A DNA stretch of 64,000 nt from Actinomycetota bacterium. GTDB taxonomy: Bacteria; Actinomycetota; Acidimicrobiia; Acidimicrobiales; Ilumatobacteraceae. The notes under the pieces were generated by a model. It was not told the origin of the DNA. It made no database searches and saw nothing but the letters and a program-made list of their open reading frames with translations. Where the stretch lies: assembly GCA_009702045.1 (NCBI GenBank), contig WLIV01000010.1, positions 39,971-103,970 of the forward strand, given 5' to 3'. Of the stretch, positions 51,434-60,704 are shown in pieces. Both the position numbers and the translations under genes were made by a program. Each line of letters opens with the position of its first letter. Within the stretch, counting starts at the first letter, position 1.

Positions 51434-51928
51434 TTAGGAGAACAGGCGCGAGTTGTCCCAGGACACGATGCGCGGATCCGGGACGAACCGCAGATACGCC
51501 TTGGTGTTCGCGTAATGGTCGCGGGTCGCGCTCGGCATCTCCGAACGCGATGTGCGAAATGAGGCGTACTTGGCGTGGGAGGCCGCATCGATCCGCTCGA
51601 ACAACTGCTCGTCCTCGAGCAGCGAGATCGTGCCGGTCAGATGCACTGCCGTGAGCTCGGCCCACCGCTCGCCGCCTTCGATGAGGAACGAGGCCCGCGA
51701 GTCGTTGCGGACACGGACGACCTTCTTCGACCCGGCCGGGGTCGAGAGGAAGATCTGGTGGTCGAACGTGACGAACCAGACGGGCAGGCTGATCGGCACA
51801 CCGTCGCGTCGCAGCGTGGTGATGATTCCAGTATGCGACGCTTCGATCCGTTGCCAGGCTTCATCAGAGGTGAGGCGAACGCCTTTGCGTGGAGGCGACT
51901 GTTCTGTTGACTCTGCCGCTGCAGACAT
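51434..51928 (-). CDS. PPOX-class (pyridoxamine 5'-phosphate oxidase-like) F420/flavin protein
   Basis: 164 aa split-barrel flavin-binding protein: GIITTLRRDGVPISLPVWFVTFDHQIFLST and KVVRVRNDSRASFLIEGG, VHLTGTISLL. The family binds FMN, F420 or heme; in actinobacteria many members are F420-dependent reductases. Last gene of a leftward operon after HyuB. Function may be reduction of an unsaturated intermediate. Start ATG 51928 leaves 21 bp to the HyuB stop. Confidence 0.85.
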   Translation of the reverse strand: MSAAAESTEQSPPRKGVRLTSDEAWQRIEASHTGIITTLRRDGVPISLPVWFVTFDHQIFLSTPAGSKKVVRVRNDSRASFLIEGGERWAELTAVHLTGTISLLEDEQLFERIDAASHAKYASFRTSRSEMPSATRDHYANTKAYLRFVPDPRIVSWDNSRLFS

Positions 51929-51949
51929 GTGGTGTATCTACCTTCGTGC

Positions 51950-53917
51950 TCAGGAACGGGGCGCTGAACGCAACGCGCTCGTTGCCGCCTCGTCGACGAT
52001 CAGACCTTCGGGGTCGTTCTCCGGGTCGCCGGTGATCACCACGCCGTAGTCGCGCGCTGCGCCACCGATGGTGACGTAGCCATCGCGGACGTCCTCCACC
52101 ACAGCGCTGATCTCGCGGGTCAACGGGTCGCCCCAGCCACCGGCACCGTTGGTGACGGTGCGCACCACCGAACCGACCGGCGCGGGCACGGCCACTTCGC
52201 TGTGGAAGTAGACGCCGTTGGGATCGGGCTCGTGGGTGACCGGGTTGCATGTGCCGATGACGGGCCGTGACGATGCATACGCCTCGCCGTGCAGCGCAGC
52301 GGCGGGTTGGTTGTCGAAACCGAACGTATTGGTGTCGCCCGACCACATCCACACTCCACCGAGGCGGCCGCCCTTGCCGCCGTACACCCCAGGGCGTTCA
52401 CGCTTGGTGCGCGCGTTGGTGGACGACTGACGGGTGGGCACGAGCCACATGTCGTCGATGTAGCGACTGGTGCCACCACGGTGCTTCCCCGGCCCGCCAC
52501 TGTCGGGCATGACCCCGGAGGAAATCGTGACCGCACTGAGCATCGCGCTGGGGTTGTGCACGGCTTCGTCGTAGGTCATGCGCACGTTGAACGGATGCGT
52601 CGACGCCGCTGACATGCCGTCACCAAATCGGGAACCGCCCCATGGCGTGTTGGAGTGCCCCACGTCTGGGCCGAGCTTGTAGGCGCCGCTGAACAGCATC
52701 TCGGCCATTCCGTCGTCGGTGGCACCCGAGACGGTTCCGATTCCCTGCGGGCCGCTGTCGTGAGCAACGGCATCCTCGCCGAGCGCCGCGTTCAACGTGT
52801 TGAACACCGCCATGATCATCGACAGGGTGACCTCGAAGTAGTACATGCACGCGTGCGGCGGATCGGGGTTGACGATCGAGTTCGGCGGCAGCACCACGTC
52901 GATGGGGCGCAGCGACCCGGACGTGTAACGGCTGTAGCGGTCGATGAGGCACTTCAGCCCGAGGGCGATGCCGGTGCGGGCATCGGGCCACGACGAGTTG
53001 AGCGCCGAACGCGCCGCGATGGACGAGCCGCTGAGGTCGACTTCCGCGCGTCCACCACGCTTGTTGATCCGCATCTTGATGCGGTACTCGGGGCTGTTGG
53101 GCAAGAAGTCGGTATCAATGATCTCTTCGCCCTCGTACACGCCGTCGGGCAGCTTGGCCAGGGCGTCGTGCATCGTCTCGGCGGAGACGTCGTCGGTGTA
53201 GCGAATCGCGCCGAGGTATGCATCCACGCCGTACTTCGCGATCGAGTCGAGGATCAGCGACTCGCCCATCTTCAGGCAGGCGTTGATCGTCTGCATGTCC
53301 TGGTAGATCAACGGGGCGAAGCGGGTGTTGGAGAAGAACAACCGCATCGCTTCCTTCACCGGCTCACCCTTGTGGAACAGGCGAATCGGAGGGAGCGTGA
53401 GGCCGTCCTCGTAGCGGTTCATCTTCGACGCCTGGAACCCACCGGGGGCCTTGCCGCCGATGTCGATCTGATGGCAGCGCAGCGCCAGTGCCCCGAGCAG
53501 TCGTCCGTCGAGGATCAGCGGGCGGATGAACACCACGTCGTTGAGGTGCGTGCCGACTCGGTAGTAGTCGTTACAGGCGATGATGTCGCCGTTGGCGAGG
53601 TTCTCGAGGCCGTACTCCTCAAGGGTGATGCGTACCGCATCGGGGATCGAGCCCACGTGCAGCGGCACCGTCTGGCTGACCGCGGCCATCGGCCAACCGA
53701 TCTCGGGTGGACCCGACAGGCCCGCGGCGAAGTCGGATGCGCGCACGATCGGCGAGAACGCCGTGCGCATCAACTGATCCTTGATGTTGTCGATCACGAA
53801 CGCATATCGGTTCGAGAGCACCGTGGCAGTGAAGCGTTCGCACGAGTAGCGCTCGATGAACTCGGCGTCGCTCATATCGCGCAGCCGCACCGCACTGGAC
53901 GAGGTGTTGGTTGACAT
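51950..53917 (-). CDS. hyuB: Hydantoinase B/oxoprolinase family protein (HyuB)
   Basis: 655 aa B subunit: ATVLSNRYAFVIDNIKDQLMRTAFSPIVRASDFAAG, GDIIACNDYYRVGTHLNDV, PDSGGPGKHRGG and NGAGGWGDP, all landmark segments of the HyuB/acetone-carboxylase-alpha family. Together with HyuA it hydrolyses or carboxylates a carbonyl substrate in an ATP-dependent way. ATG 53917 has GAGGAG before it; ATG 53941, 24 bp earlier, overlaps the HyuA stop (ATGA) and may also be used. No N-methylhydantoin genes lie nearby, so a carboxylase-like role is possible. Confidence 0.92.
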   Translation of the reverse strand: MSTNTSSSAVRLRDMSDAEFIERYSCERFTATVLSNRYAFVIDNIKDQLMRTAFSPIVRASDFAAGLSGPPEIGWPMAAVSQTVPLHVGSIPDAVRITLEEYGLENLANGDIIACNDYYRVGTHLNDVVFIRPLILDGRLLGALALRCHQIDIGGKAPGGFQASKMNRYEDGLTLPPIRLFHKGEPVKEAMRLFFSNTRFAPLIYQDMQTINACLKMGESLILDSIAKYGVDAYLGAIRYTDDVSAETMHDALAKLPDGVYEGEEIIDTDFLPNSPEYRIKMRINKRGGRAEVDLSGSSIAARSALNSSWPDARTGIALGLKCLIDRYSRYTSGSLRPIDVVLPPNSIVNPDPPHACMYYFEVTLSMIMAVFNTLNAALGEDAVAHDSGPQGIGTVSGATDDGMAEMLFSGAYKLGPDVGHSNTPWGGSRFGDGMSAASTHPFNVRMTYDEAVHNPSAMLSAVTISSGVMPDSGGPGKHRGGTSRYIDDMWLVPTRQSSTNARTKRERPGVYGGKGGRLGGVWMWSGDTNTFGFDNQPAAALHGEAYASSRPVIGTCNPVTHEPDPNGVYFHSEVAVPAPVGSVVRTVTNGAGGWGDPLTREISAVVEDVRDGYVTIGGAARDYGVVITGDPENDPEGLIVDEAATSALRSAPRS

Positions 53918-53937
53918 CTGGGTCGTCTCCTCGGAAG

Positions 53938-55971
53938 TCATTCGATGACGAGTTCGCCGTAGGTGCCGACGACAGCCTCGTGGCCGGCAGGGATGAACGT
54001 GGTGGACATGGCCTCACGGATGATGGCCGGACCGGGCACTCGATGTCCGGTGCGCAGCAGGCTGCGGTCGTACTCGATCGCCTCCACGGCGTCGCCGTAG
54101 AGGTAGCGGATGGGCATCGGCCGACCGGTGGGCTTGTCACCCTCGGCGGCGTTGCCCACCGGCGGGTAGTCGACCTTGATGGCCGGCACCACGGCGTTGA
54201 CGCGGAGCGTCAGCACTTCGACGGGGAGCATCGCGAAGCGGTTGCCGTTGCGTACTTCGTACACATCGTGGAACGCCGTCGTGAGTGCTTCCACCGAATC
54301 GGCAGTGATGGGCGCCGGAGCGGGGACGAACGGCGTCTCCCAACCCTGCCCCTGCAGGCGGCCGTCGAAGCTGCGATCGAACCGCACGTCGCTCTCCGAG
54401 CCGCCGACTCGTGCGGCCAACGTCGCCTCCAGGGCGGCGAAGGTCTCCTCCATCACGGCCATGCCGGCCTCGTTGAGGTCGCAGGAAACGCTGCGCTCCT
54501 CGGTGAACACTTGGTCGGAGCTCAGCAGGCCCAGCGCGCTGAACAGGCCGGGGTGCGGAGGCACGATCACCCGGCGGAGCGGCACGAGGTCGAGCATCGA
54601 GGGCAGCATCATCGGCCCCGCGGCCCCGAAGGCCATCAGCGAGAAGTCGCGTGGGTCGATGCCGCGACGAATCGCGATGTTGAAGATGCCTTCGGCGACG
54701 TTGTTCAGCGCAATGCGCCACGCGTACGAGACGCGCTGCTCGAGCGTCATCTTCGTGTCGAGGTTCTCGAACGCCTGCAACGACAGCGCCGGGTCGAGCT
54801 TCATCGCGCCACCGGCGAAACCGTTGGGGTCGATGATGCCCATCAGCAGCGCCGTGTCGGTGGTGGCCGGCGAGACGCCACCCTTGCCGTAGCAGGCCGG
54901 GCCGGGCGACGCGCCCGCACTCTCGGGGCCCACCTTGATGTCGCCGGTGGGCGTCATGCTGACGATGCTGCCGCCACCGGCGCCCAGCGTGATGATGTCG
55001 ACCGACAGCGCGTTCACCTCGAGGTCGAACTCCAGCTCGAACGTCGCGCTCACCCACGGCTCACCGTCGAGCACGACGCTGATGTCGCACGAGGTGCCGC
55101 CGACGTCGACGCAGATGATGTTCCCGTCACCGATCATCGAGCCGAAGTGCGCGCTCGACACCGTGCCACCGGCGGGGCCGCCGGCAACCAGGCGGTACGG
55201 CCGTTCCATCGCGTGTGCCGCCGGCACCAGCATTGCCCGGCAGTCGGCGTAGTTGAACGCCCCTTCGAACTTCAGGTCGCGCAACCCTTCCTCGAGCCGC
55301 GCCGTGTAGGTGCGGTAGAGCAGTCGCATGAACGTGTTCACCACGGTGGACAGCAACCGCGGGTAGGTACGCGAGAGCGGCGACACCTCGCTGGAGATGC
55401 AGCACTCGATGTCGCCCATTTCTTCGCGCACGATCTCCAACACGCGCAGCTCGTGCACCGGGTTCATCCATGAACGGTTCAGGCTGACGGCGATCCCTTG
55501 CACTCCGCAACGCTGAAACACCCGCAACTGCGCGCGAACGGCGTCTTCATCCAGCGGGCGATAGATCGCGCCGTGGTGATCCAGCAGCTCGGGCACGCCG
55601 CGGCGCAGGTACCGCGGCACCAGCGGCCGCGCACGATCGGAGAACGCACGATGCCACGTGGGGTCGGTGAGGAACTCGACCGGTCGGCCGGTGCTGCCGC
55701 CGTCGAGCACATCTCGCTCGCCTTCGGTGACGAGCACGCCGATCTTGGGCAACTTGCGCGTGATCACAGCGTTCAAGCCGGCGGTGGACGCGAGGTTGAA
55801 GACCGACGCAAGGTCGACACCCACCTCCTTGGCACCGGCCAAGACCGAGGTCTCGCTGGCCACCAGGTCGGTGGCGATCTTGGACGTGTAGATACGGGTG
55901 GTCTCACCGTGCTCGACGGCGACCACATCGGTGAACGTGCCACCGACATCAACAGCAACGAGACGCTTCAC
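53938..55971 (-). CDS. hyuA: Hydantoinase A/oxoprolinase family protein (HyuA)
   Basis: 677 aa A subunit with an actin-like ATPase core: phosphate-1 VAVDVGGTFTDVVAV at the N-terminus and phosphate-2 VDVGGTSCDISVV near residue 287, then GAGGGSIV and MAFGAAGPMML. It phosphorylates or activates the carbonyl substrate for HyuB. GTG 55971 overlaps the TGA of the zinc-ribbon gene (GTGA), and GGAGG stands about 10 bp before. Acetone/acetophenone carboxylases share this pair plus a zinc-containing small subunit, which matches the neighbour. Confidence 0.93.
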   Translation of the reverse strand: MKRLVAVDVGGTFTDVVAVEHGETTRIYTSKIATDLVASETSVLAGAKEVGVDLASVFNLASTAGLNAVITRKLPKIGVLVTEGERDVLDGGSTGRPVEFLTDPTWHRAFSDRARPLVPRYLRRGVPELLDHHGAIYRPLDEDAVRAQLRVFQRCGVQGIAVSLNRSWMNPVHELRVLEIVREEMGDIECCISSEVSPLSRTYPRLLSTVVNTFMRLLYRTYTARLEEGLRDLKFEGAFNYADCRAMLVPAAHAMERPYRLVAGGPAGGTVSSAHFGSMIGDGNIICVDVGGTSCDISVVLDGEPWVSATFELEFDLEVNALSVDIITLGAGGGSIVSMTPTGDIKVGPESAGASPGPACYGKGGVSPATTDTALLMGIIDPNGFAGGAMKLDPALSLQAFENLDTKMTLEQRVSYAWRIALNNVAEGIFNIAIRRGIDPRDFSLMAFGAAGPMMLPSMLDLVPLRRVIVPPHPGLFSALGLLSSDQVFTEERSVSCDLNEAGMAVMEETFAALEATLAARVGGSESDVRFDRSFDGRLQGQGWETPFVPAPAPITADSVEALTTAFHDVYEVRNGNRFAMLPVEVLTLRVNAVVPAIKVDYPPVGNAAEGDKPTGRPMPIRYLYGDAVEAIEYDRSLLRTGHRVPGPAIIREAMSTTFIPAGHEAVVGTYGELVIE

Positions 55972-56189
55972 AGGATCGAATCCTCCGGCAGCACGATGTA
56001 CCCCAATCTGTTCCACGGAGTGCGCTCCAACGAGTGGAGGCAGTCCTGACACTTCGTCGCCATGAACCAGCCACCGTCAGAGAGCACCGGGTAGCGCTGC
56101 AGTTGCGCGCCGCCGCACTCGGGGCAGCTGCCCTCGACCGCCTCTCTGTTGACGACCGACACCGGCCCGAGCCAATTGTCCTCAGCCAT
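55968..56189 (-). CDS. Small zinc-ribbon protein upstream of HyuA
   Basis: 73 aa protein with two CxxC knuckles (CPECGG at about residues 22-27 and CQDCLHS at 47-53), which would bind one zinc ion. No other recognisable domain. GAGGAGGTCACCC precedes its ATG, and its stop overlaps the HyuA start. Position and metal motif suggest a small third subunit of the HyuA/HyuB complex, comparable in role to the gamma subunit of acetone carboxylase, but sequence similarity to it is not visible by eye. Confidence 0.82.
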   Translation of the reverse strand: MAEDNWLGPVSVVNREAVEGSCPECGGAQLQRYPVLSDGGWFMATKCQDCLHSLERTPWNRLGYIVLPEDSIL

Positions 56190-56236
56190 GGGTGACCTCC
56201 TCAGTCAAAACCGACGTGATTGCGTGGAGCATCACG

Positions 56237-57013
56237 TCACTCCTTGTCGCGCTCGTAGACGCGTTGCATCATGTCCGGGAACCGGCGATCGATTCTCATG
56301 ACCGAGCTGATCCGCTCCGCCAGGCGTAGGGCCTCGTGCTTGCTCAGCATCGATTGCTGATTGAGGAACTCCATCGTCAGCCGCACGCCCTCGGAACGCT
56401 TGCTGGCGATCGTTGCGGCGAGGGCGACGGCGGAAGCGAGCAGGTCCGACGAGTCCACCACCCGATTGGCGAGACCGATCCGCGCAGCCTCGGCACCGTC
56501 GATCTGATCACCCGTGAGCAGCAACTCTGTCGCCTTGGGCGTGCCCACCAACCGTGCCAGGCGGGTCGCGGCACCCCAGGCGCCGATACCTGCGCCGAGG
56601 CGGCTGAGGTGCCAGTCGCAGAACTGTGCGGTGTGCGCGGCTACGCGCATATCGCAGGCCAGGACGAGCTCGAGCCCTCCCGTGGTGCACAAACCGTCGA
56701 TCGCGGCGATCGAGGGCTTCAGCGAGTCGTCGATGTCGTTGATCACCCGTGACGGGTCGATGTCGCCGGGTGACCGCGTCGCGAACCCCTTCAGATCGGC
56801 CCCGGCGCTGAACCACGGCCGACCATCGAGCCGCGGCGCGCCGGTCAGGATCCAGCACCCGATCTCGTCGTCCTTCTCGATGTCCTTGAGCGCTGCCGCC
56901 AACTCATTGAACAACCCGGGGCTCAGCGCGTTGGCTGCGCCAGGCCGGTTGAGGGTGACCTGGGCAACGCCAGGCACCGGCGACGTGACGAGGATTGATT
57001 CGTAGTCAGACAT
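56237..57013 (-). CDS. Enoyl-CoA hydratase/isomerase family protein
   Basis: 258 aa crotonase: WFSAGADLKGF and CTTGGLELVLACDM for the oxyanion hole. The first catalytic glutamate is missing (DWHLSRLGAGIG), while the second is kept (ATELLLTGD). ATG 57013 follows GAGGGG. First gene of the leftward hydratase, zinc ribbon, HyuA, HyuB, PPOX group; the 47-bp gap to the zinc-ribbon gene suggests one transcript. Probably supplies or consumes the CoA-thioester handled by the HyuAB complex. Confidence 0.88.
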   Translation of the reverse strand: MSDYESILVTSPVPGVAQVTLNRPGAANALSPGLFNELAAALKDIEKDDEIGCWILTGAPRLDGRPWFSAGADLKGFATRSPGDIDPSRVINDIDDSLKPSIAAIDGLCTTGGLELVLACDMRVAAHTAQFCDWHLSRLGAGIGAWGAATRLARLVGTPKATELLLTGDQIDGAEAARIGLANRVVDSSDLLASAVALAATIASKRSEGVRLTMEFLNQQSMLSKHEALRLAERISSVMRIDRRFPDMMQRVYERDKE

Positions 57014-57309
57014 CGATGGGCCCCTCACTCACGTCAGATGACGTCGGATCTCCTGTGCGTACCTCATGGAGTTTGCACGCTTCGTTCCCCGGGTTGCGCC
57101 CCGCGACCAACTGTGTCCACACCGGACCGCGCGCCCAGAGCTTCGTCCCACCTCCCGTTGGCCGTTGGCCGTCCAACCGATCGCCTCATCGGAAATGTCT
57201 ACGCTGCGCTCTCTGGACCACCGAGCTGTTGGCTCGGCCGACAGAATGGGGGCACAGCTATGGGGCGCTCGAACGGCGGGTTGCGGTCATCAGCGGATCG
57301 GCCCAACGC
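57014..57309. other. Divergent intergenic region without a supported gene
   Basis: About 300 bp between the leftward hydratase and the rightward VOC gene. Open frames run through it, but none has a ribosome binding site or a recognisable product. It likely holds both promoters; I see no clear -35/-10 pair or strong inverted repeat. Confidence 0.5.
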
Positions 57310-58110
57310 GTGAGTACACCCCGCCAGGTCCGGTGGCGACTCCGCCAGATCACCGCGCTCGTCGGAGACCTCGACCGAGCGGTCGATGATGCACGCCGCG
57401 CGTTAGGTCTGTCGGTGAGCCTTCGCGACGACGGCACGACCGCGCAGCTGCACGGGATCTCCAACGCCTGGATGCCGATCGGCGCCACGATTTTTGAGCT
57501 TGCGTCGCCCGCAGTCCCGGGTGACGCAACCTCGAGATTCCACGCACGATTCGGCGACGGTGGCTACATGGTGATCCTCCAGGCCAGTGATCTGGAACCG
57601 GTGAGGAGACGTCTCGACGATGCCGGCGTGACCATCGACTGGGAGATCGATTATCCCGACGCGAAGGAGCTGCACCTCAGCAACGCATCCGTCGGCGGAA
57701 CGCTGCTTGCGATCGACTGGGCCGCAACACCTGACCACTGGCGGTGGGCCGGGTCGGATTGGCCGTCGCACATTCGCACGCACATCGCTGGCGAGATCCT
57801 CGCCGCGGAAATCAGCGTGCCCGATCCCGCCCGCGCCGCTGCACGCTGGGCGGAAGTGGTCGGTGGGCCACTCACCCCTCGGCCGCAGGGCGTCGTTGAG
57901 TTGGCGCTCGACCGAGGTGCACTCCGCTTCGTCCCCAGCGAGACGCATGGTCGGGGTCGGCTCACCGGCGTCGACGTCAGCGCCGGCCCCGCTGCACTGG
58001 TCGGTACGTCGGTGACGGTCGCTGGCCTGCAGTTCCGGTTCGTCGAATCGTCGACACCATCTCATTGGTGGGAGGAGTCTGCGTCGCACGTGCCCGGTGC
58101 CGCCGTCTGA
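57310..58110 (+). CDS. VOC-fold (glyoxalase-like) protein
   Basis: 266 aa protein with two glyoxalase-like modules: ITALVGDLDRAVDDARRALGLSV at the start and EISVPDPARAAARWAEVVGG in the second half. Metal ligands of the family are not obvious, so it may bind rather than convert its ligand. The start is uncertain: GTG 57310 gives the domain N-terminus but has no ribosome binding site, and the frame stays open upstream to about 56995. It precedes the second DUF35/thiolase pair by 82 bp. Confidence 0.75.
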   Translation: MSTPRQVRWRLRQITALVGDLDRAVDDARRALGLSVSLRDDGTTAQLHGISNAWMPIGATIFELASPAVPGDATSRFHARFGDGGYMVILQASDLEPVRRRLDDAGVTIDWEIDYPDAKELHLSNASVGGTLLAIDWAATPDHWRWAGSDWPSHIRTHIAGEILAAEISVPDPARAAARWAEVVGGPLTPRPQGVVELALDRGALRFVPSETHGRGRLTGVDVSAGPAALVGTSVTVAGLQFRFVESSTPSHWWEESASHVPGAAV

Positions 58111-58192
58111 GGCTGCGTTCGGCCACATATCGCAAGGCCACGCAGTTGGACGAGCCCTCCGGCGGGACAGGTGCAAGTGGGAGGATGTCGCC

Positions 58193-58642
58193 ATGAGCAG
58201 ATCCATTTCAGACAGCGACCTCGTGTCGACGTTTGCCCACCTCGGCATCGACCGCGACTCCGCGGCGCACTACGCCGGCCGGTTGGAGCACCTGTTGCTG
58301 ATCAATCGATGTGGCGAGTGCAGCACGTATCACCATCCGCCGCGCCCGATGTGTGCGAAGTGTTGGTCGACAGACGTGGCGGCCACGGAGGTGACCGGCA
58401 ATGGTGTGATCGATCTGCTGATCTTTCTCCATCAGGGCCCGCAGGCCCCTGGCGTCGACTACTCGACGCCGTATCCGGTGGCGAGCGTCGCACTCGACGA
58501 GCAGGCTGGTCTGCGCTTCACCGCGACGGTGATCGGCAGCCCGAACGAGGAGATCGCGATCGGTCAGCGGGTGACGCTCGATTGGTTCGACCGGGCCGGT
58601 GTGCCCACCCCCGCCTTCCGTCTCGTGGGCGGTGCGGCATGA
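58193..58642 (+). CDS. DUF35 OB-fold protein with zinc ribbon (Ltp partner), copy 2
   Basis: 149 aa twin of the gene at 47633: the four zinc cysteines are at the same residues (40, 43, 54, 57) and the segments AAHYAGRLE, LLINRC and APGVDYSTPYPVA are shared. The OB-fold ends RVTLDWFDRAG. GGGAGGATGTCGCC precedes ATG 58193, and the stop overlaps the thiolase-like gene (ATGA). Expected to form the acyl-CoA-binding half of an aldolase complex. Whether the two pairs differ in substrate is not known. Confidence 0.93.
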   Translation: MSRSISDSDLVSTFAHLGIDRDSAAHYAGRLEHLLLINRCGECSTYHHPPRPMCAKCWSTDVAATEVTGNGVIDLLIFLHQGPQAPGVDYSTPYPVASVALDEQAGLRFTATVIGSPNEEIAIGQRVTLDWFDRAGVPTPAFRLVGGAA

Positions 58643-59811
58643 GCACCTCGTCACGCAACCCGATGAAGGACCTGGTGGCGTTCGCCGGTGCGGCCACCAC
58701 CGGGTTCAGCGCGCACAACACCGATCGCACACCGCTGTCGCTCGCCGCGGAAGCGTGCTCGAAGTTGCTCCGTGAGTGCGGCCTCAAGGCCTCCGACATC
58801 GACGGTATCTGCGGCCCGTCCAGCGTCAGTGCTGGCGACCTGCAGAACACGCTCGGCATCCCCGAGCTCACGTGGTGGTCCAACCCGCCGATCCCGTTCG
58901 TCAACCAGGTGATCCAGGCTGCGAGCGCCGTACATGCCGGTGTCTGCGACACCGTGTTGGTGTACCACGTGCCGTATCGCCATGCGTTCTTCACGGCGTC
59001 GGCATTGCGCGATCCGTTCCGCAGGGTGATGCCTGCGATCGCTCCCGGCGGAAACCCCGACACGATGTGGGGCCCCATCGGCTACACCGCCTGGGCATCG
59101 CGCTACATCCACGACTACAACGTGCCCAAGGAGCGGTTCGGTCTGGTCGCGATCAACGATCGCTCGAACGCACAGGACAACCCAGGGGCCGCGATGCGCG
59201 AGCCGATGACGATGGACGACTACATGTCCGCGCGCATGGTGCGCTGGCCGTTGTGCCTGCTCGACATGGACGTGCCGGTCGATGGTGCCGACGCGTTCAT
59301 CATCACCACCACGGAACGTGCTCGCGACCTGCCCTTCTCTCCGGTGATGATCAACGCCGCCGTACTCGGCATGGTCGATGCCAACGTCGAGGACCAGACC
59401 GTGTCGCTCGAGCATCATGGTCATCACGTCGTAGCGAAAGCGCTCAAGGCCAAGAGCGACTTCTGGATCGACGACATCGACGTCTACTTCCCCTACGACG
59501 GGTTCACGATCATCACCCTGAACTGGCTGGAGAACATCGGCTTCTGCGGACGCGGTGAAGCAGGCGATTTCCTCGCCGCGAACTGGGACGCCGAGAAGAA
59601 CCGGATTCTCATCAACGGTCGTATCCCGGTCAACCCGCACGGTGGCGCGCTGTCCGAAGGCGGCACCCAAGGTTCGGGCCACATTCGCGAGGCCATCCAC
59701 CAACTGCAGGGACGAGCAGGAGTCCGCCAGGTGGCGAATGCTCGCCGCACGCTGGTCACCGCCGGCGGGTTCTTCTACAACGCCCAAGGCCTCGCGCTGC
59801 ACCGCGACTGA
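58639..59811 (+). CDS. Thiolase-like (Ltp2-type) aldolase candidate, copy 2
   Basis: 390 aa, same length as copy 1. The thiolase nucleophile is missing again (VNQVIQAASAVHAG) and so is the C-terminal cysteine (VTAGGFFYN), while NPHGGALSEGG is kept. Conserved patches such as GYTAWASRYIH, FGLVAINDRSNA and FPYDGFTIITLNWLENIG are common to both copies and may hold the active-site tyrosines/acid residues used by Ltp2-type aldolases. Divergence is seen mainly around the NTLGIPELTWWSN and RRVMPAIAPGG regions, probably the substrate pocket. Confidence 0.88.
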   Translation: MSTSSRNPMKDLVAFAGAATTGFSAHNTDRTPLSLAAEACSKLLRECGLKASDIDGICGPSSVSAGDLQNTLGIPELTWWSNPPIPFVNQVIQAASAVHAGVCDTVLVYHVPYRHAFFTASALRDPFRRVMPAIAPGGNPDTMWGPIGYTAWASRYIHDYNVPKERFGLVAINDRSNAQDNPGAAMREPMTMDDYMSARMVRWPLCLLDMDVPVDGADAFIITTTERARDLPFSPVMINAAVLGMVDANVEDQTVSLEHHGHHVVAKALKAKSDFWIDDIDVYFPYDGFTIITLNWLENIGFCGRGEAGDFLAANWDAEKNRILINGRIPVNPHGGALSEGGTQGSGHIREAIHQLQGRAGVRQVANARRTLVTAGGFFYNAQGLALHRD

Positions 59812-59827
59812 GCATCGTCAGACGGCG

Positions 59828-59842
59828 GAGGGCACTGCCCTC
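59828..59842. terminator. Short hairpin in convergent gap
   Basis: GAGGGCA-C-TGCCCTC between the convergent thiolase-like and lactonase genes, overlapping the stop of the latter. Seven-bp arms, no T-run, so only a weak terminator candidate for both directions. Confidence 0.3.
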
Positions 59843-60704
59843 AGACGGGACGCACACGCGCACGCGGGCGGGGAAGTCCCTCTACCTGCTGGTCGATCCT
59901 GGCGACCACACCCAACCGCTCGTCCGCTTTCGCGGTGCCACCCATGGTGACGAAGACCGAGCGCCCGTCGCGGCCGCCGATGCACAGGCTGGTGACGTGC
60001 TCGTAGGGCATGATCCAGCGATCGTCCTCGGTGCCGTTCGGGGCGACGACGGAGATGAAGCCTGGGGCACCGTGACAACCAACGGCCACGAGCACGTGGC
60101 CCGAGGCCGCGATGGCGATGCCGTCGGGCGTGCCGTCGGGCAAGTGAATGACCACCTGTCGTTCCGAGAGCGAACCGTCGGCGTCGAGGATGTCGTAGCG
60201 GTACAGGACGCGGGGCCCGGTGTCGACGTGGTACAGCGTGGAACCGTCCGGCGAGACACCCAACCCGTTCGTCAGTTCGATCCCCGACGCAACCACGCGC
60301 GAGGGACCCGTGGGCGACACGTAGTGCAGATCGCCCAGATGGTGCACCTTGCCGGTCTGCAGGTCGTAGTCGATGGAGCCGGCGTACACGCCGCCCTCGG
60401 GTGACGTGGTGATGTCGTTGTACCGAGCCGTGGGCGAGCCGAAGGCTTGGTCGAGCAGCGTGAACGTCTCGTCGCCGCGCTTCCACGCCAGGTTCCGACC
60501 GGAGATGATGTACCCGCCGTCGGCGTGCAGGGCCAGACCGCCGATGCCCTTGCGATGCTCCACCACACACGACTTCTCGCCGGTGTCCAGCTGGACCGCC
60601 CACACACCGCCGCCCGAGGCGTCGGTCACCAGCACGCGATCCTCGATCTCGTCGTAGACGGGTCCTTCTGGCAGGCCAAAGCCTGTAGCGAGTATCTCGG
60701 TCAC
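59841..60704 (-). CDS. SMP-30/gluconolactonase family protein
   Basis: 287 aa six-bladed beta-propeller of the SMP-30/LRE family. Metal-binding positions are suggested by the glutamate in LPEGPVYDE, the asparagine in YNDIT, the asparagine in NGLGVSPDG and the aspartate in TPDGIAIAA. It hydrolyses a lactone, which fits a pathway with ring or side-chain oxygenation. No signal peptide. GTG 60704 overlaps the TGA of the hydratase gene (GTGA), which decides the start. Last gene of the leftward operon. Confidence 0.9.
   Translation of the reverse strand: MTEILATGFGLPEGPVYDEIEDRVLVTDASGGGVWAVQLDTGEKSCVVEHRKGIGGLALHADGGYIISGRNLAWKRGDETFTLLDQAFGSPTARYNDITTSPEGGVYAGSIDYDLQTGKVHHLGDLHYVSPTGPSRVVASGIELTNGLGVSPDGSTLYHVDTGPRVLYRYDILDADGSLSERQVVIHLPDGTPDGIAIAASGHVLVAVGCHGAPGFISVVAPNGTEDDRWIMPYEHVTSLCIGGRDGRSVFVTMGGTAKADERLGVVARIDQQVEGLPRPRARVRPV

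Noticed and set aside
53911..55473. Plus-strand frame of 520 codons
   Set aside because: Antisense to hyuA; composition biased to Arg/His/Val and no recognisable domain.
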